Positions 33,512 to 34,624 of a stretch of DNA of 34,624 nt are shown here, in pieces. A program made the position numbers and the translations under genes. Below the pieces are notes generated by a model. The model ran no database searches. It was given only the letters and a program-made list of their open reading frames with translations, and was not told the DNA's origin. This stretch comes from Lachnospiraceae bacterium (lineage in GTDB: Bacteria; Bacillota; Clostridia; Lachnospirales; Lachnospiraceae): assembly GCA_017465095.1 (NCBI GenBank), contig JAFTWX010000024.1, positions 1-34,624 of the forward strand, read 5' to 3'. Position 1 is the first letter of the stretch. Each line of letters begins with the position of its first letter.

Positions 33512-34129
33512 ATGAATAAGTTTGTGGAAATAAAAAATGTTAGTAAACATTTTGGGGAAAAGAGATTATTTGATAATTTTTCATGTGACATTGAACAAGG
33601 TGATTTTGTGGTCATAACAGGTGCAAGCGGTTGTGGAAAAACAACGTTGCTAAATATGATTGGTGGATTGGAACCTGTAACAAGTGGTAAGATTAGTGTT
33701 GCAGGATTGGAGATTACAAATCAAAAAAATCTACAAATATATTATCGTGATGTTGTAGGTTTTGTTTTTCAGAACTTTGCATTGGTAGAGCAAAAAACGG
33801 TAGAAGAAAATCTAAAAATGATTCACCAAAAGGGACAAACAGAAGTTTCAGTTCAAGAGGCGTTACAATCTGTCGGAATGGAAAAGACACTAAAACAAAA
33901 AGTGTATTCTCTTTCTGGCGGAGAGCAACAGCGTATTGCATTAGCAAGGTTGCGATTAAAAAATTGTCAGCTCATATTGGCTGACGAACCAACCGGTTCG
34001 TTGGATAGGAAAAATGGACAGCTTGTTATGGAGATTTTGCATGAATTGAACGCAGAGGGAAAAACAGTAATTATGGTTACACATGATGAATCGTTGATAC
34101 AAGATACAGATAAAAGAATTTCATTATGA
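33512..34129 (+). CDS. LolD/MacB-type ABC transporter ATPase
   Basis: This 205-residue ATPase partners the permease encoded just before it. Walker A is GASGCGKTT (residues about 36-44), the Q-loop is VFQNFALVEQKTVEENL, the signature is SLSGGEQQRIALARL, Walker B is LILADEPTGSLD and the switch histidine is in VTHDE. It is of the short class that serves FtsX-like permeases, and ends right after the H-loop. AAAGGAGG at 33496-33503 sets ATG 33512, although the frame is open upstream to 33467. It is the last gene of the element cargo. Confidence 0.95.
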   Translation: MNKFVEIKNVSKHFGEKRLFDNFSCDIEQGDFVVITGASGCGKTTLLNMIGGLEPVTSGKISVAGLEITNQKNLQIYYRDVVGFVFQNFALVEQKTVEENLKMIHQKGQTEVSVQEALQSVGMEKTLKQKVYSLSGGEQQRIALARLRLKNCQLILADEPTGSLDRKNGQLVMEILHELNAEGKTVIMVTHDESLIQDTDKRISL

Positions 34130-34204
34130 TGTTGCCTTTCCAAGCAAAAACGCTTATAATTTGAGTCGGAATATATTGCTATTATCCACAGTTACAGAGC
34201 AAGT

Positions 34205-34233
34205 GTTATCAACATCGATAACAAAATGATAAC
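34205..34233. repeat. arm-type repeats at the right end of the element
   Basis: GATAACAAAATGATAAC at 34217-34233 matches the left-end copy (24360-24376) at 16 of 17 positions in the same orientation. Its first unit also forms a perfect inverted repeat, GTTATC (34205-34210) with GATAAC (34217-34222). Confidence 0.65.
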
Positions 34234-34334
34234 ATTAGCTCGTATAGGCAGTATAATATGGATATATCAAATAATCAAAAGAACGAGAAACACTACAGAG
34301 AATAATTCCTAAACAAAATGTGTTAGGCTTTGTA

Positions 34335-34346
34335 GAGTTTGAGTAA
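34335..34346 (+). repeat. right attachment site (attR)
   Basis: GAGTTTGAGTAA repeats the end of guaA with one silent change (GAG for GAA), so it is the displaced original 3' end of the gene or its partner half-site. Confidence 0.75.
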
Positions 34347-34374
34347 TTAAAATTGTATATGTAGTATTTTAGAT

Positions 34375-34408
34375 GACAGGTAGTCTATAAGATTGCCTGT
34401 CGTTTTTT
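34375..34408 (+). terminator. rho-independent terminator, probably the original guaA terminator
   Basis: GACAGG at 34375-34380 pairs with CCTGTC at 34396-34401, followed by GTTTTTTT. It lies 29 bases after the right attachment site, the distance expected of a terminator after the guaA stop codon before insertion. Confidence 0.8.
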
Positions 34409-34482
34409 TATTATATGTATTATTTGTTTTATGTAATCAAAATGCTACCATTTGTTATATTGATGAAATATGCTAATTGATA

Positions 34483-34491
34483 TGATATAAT
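34483..34491 (+). promoter_or_regulatory. extended -10 promoter of the GrpB-family gene
   Basis: TGATATAAT, a perfect extended -10 element, lies 46 bases before the start codon; no clear -35 box at normal spacing. Confidence 0.55.
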
Positions 34492-34537
34492 CTTGAGTGT
34501 GAGAAATCACGAAAATTTGAAGTTGTAGGTGAGTGTG

Positions 34538-34624
34538 ATGGGAAAGAGATTGTCAGAAATGACTTTGGGAGAACTGTGGCAGTTATTCCCTATATATTTA
34601 ACAGAACATCAATCTTGTTGGCAA
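34538..34624 (+). CDS. GrpB family protein, 5' end only
   Basis: Twenty-nine codons reach the window edge: GKRLSEMTLGELWQLFPIYL and TEHQSCWQ. This opening (LSEMTLEELWQLFPI..TEH in relatives) is characteristic of GrpB-family (UPF0157) proteins, nucleotidyltransferase-fold proteins of poorly known function. AGGTGAG at 34527-34533 precedes ATG 34538. The rest lies outside the window. It belongs to the chromosome beyond the mobile element. Confidence 0.75.
   Translation, partial: MGKRLSEMTLGELWQLFPIYLTEHQSCWQ

Larger units (their letters stand above)
24288..34346 (+). mobile_element. integrative mobilizable element inserted in the 3' end of guaA
   Basis: This interval of about 10 kb is bounded by GAGTTTGAATAA (24288-24299, end of guaA) and GAGTTTGAGTAA (34335-34346), 11 of 12 alike, both encoding Glu-Phe-Glu-stop. 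Next to the left end are an XRE regulator, excisionase and tyrosine integrase. MobC-like, RepA-like, oriT-like hairpins, MobV relaxase and TnpV follow, then an ECF sigma/anti-sigma/ABC cargo. GATAAC-rich repeats, probably integrase arm sites, lie just inside both ends. No type IV secretion genes are present, so transfer would need a helper element. Beyond the right end is a terminator that would fit as the original guaA terminator. Confidence 0.85.
34130..34537. other. right end of the element and chromosomal spacer
   Basis: This 408-base interval without a gene contains the right arm repeats (34205-34233), the right attachment site (34335-34346), a terminator (34375-34408) and a GrpB promoter (34483-34491). 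Nothing else is recognised. Confidence 0.8.

Noticed and set aside
24288..34346. Self-transmissible conjugative element (Tn916-like)
   Set aside because: No type IV secretion ATPase, coupling protein or channel genes are present between the ends; only mobilization functions are seen.

Overview
The window looks like a chromosome segment of a spore-forming, anaerobic, low-to-mid GC Firmicute, most likely of the Lachnospiraceae (class Clostridia). The evidence is a SpoIIID gene behind a SigmaE-type promoter, strong AGGAGG ribosome sites, the combination nadBC-niaR, a PadR/DUF2812 pair, a CD1871A-type CXXC micro-protein, and a mobilizable element with MobV and TnpV genes. No rRNA, tRNA or CRISPR array was seen. 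Genus cannot be told from the sequence alone.

Layout. 1-2.0 kb: an IS630-type insertion sequence abuts the 3' remnant of a CPBP (CAAX-like) membrane protease, which overlaps an XRE regulator. 2.1-2.4 kb: spoIIID. 2.5-7.1 kb: a MATE exporter whose end overlaps a large fusion of a GCS2-type glutamate-cysteine ligase and a circularly permuted ATP-grasp ligase, followed by xpt. 7.2-9.9 kb: PadR/DUF2812 and a second MATE exporter. 9.9-13.2 kb: a Na/Pi-cotransporter-like protein and a lipoprotein GH5 cellulase with a CBM2-like domain. 13.2-15 kb: a thioredoxin-like lipoprotein, a 54-residue CXXC membrane peptide and a polyferredoxin membrane protein, probably one extracytoplasmic redox relay. 15-16.2 kb (minus): a CofE-like gene broken by an in-frame UAA. 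16.4-18.1 kb: nagB and a HAD phosphatase. 18.1-22 kb: nadA divergent from nadB-nadC-niaR, with NiaR-like repeats over both -35 boxes. 22-24.3 kb: purC (minus) and guaA, whose glutaminase domain is gutted.

24.3-34.35 kb: an integrative mobilizable element of about 10 kb inserted at the 3' end of guaA. The core repeat GAGTTTGA(A/G)TAA lies at both ends and both copies still encode the end of GuaA. GATAAC-rich repeats, probably integrase arm sites, lie inside both ends. The backbone is an XRE repressor with a two-way promoter switch, an excisionase, a tyrosine integrase, a MobC-like protein, a RepA-like ATPase, an oriT-like hairpin cluster, a MobV relaxase and TnpV. The AT-rich cargo is an ECF sigma factor, a zinc-finger anti-sigma factor, an FtsX/DUF1430-like permease and an ABC ATPase, which suggests an inducible defence against membrane-active peptides. 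Beyond the element are a terminator that probably once ended guaA and the first 29 codons of a GrpB-family gene.

The most novel-looking items are the MATE plus GCS2/ATP-grasp fusion operon (a candidate pathway for making and exporting a gamma-glutamylcysteine-derived compound), the GuaA without a glutaminase centre, and the redoxin/CXXC/polyferredoxin relay. All function statements come from reading the sequence and family knowledge; no database search was run.
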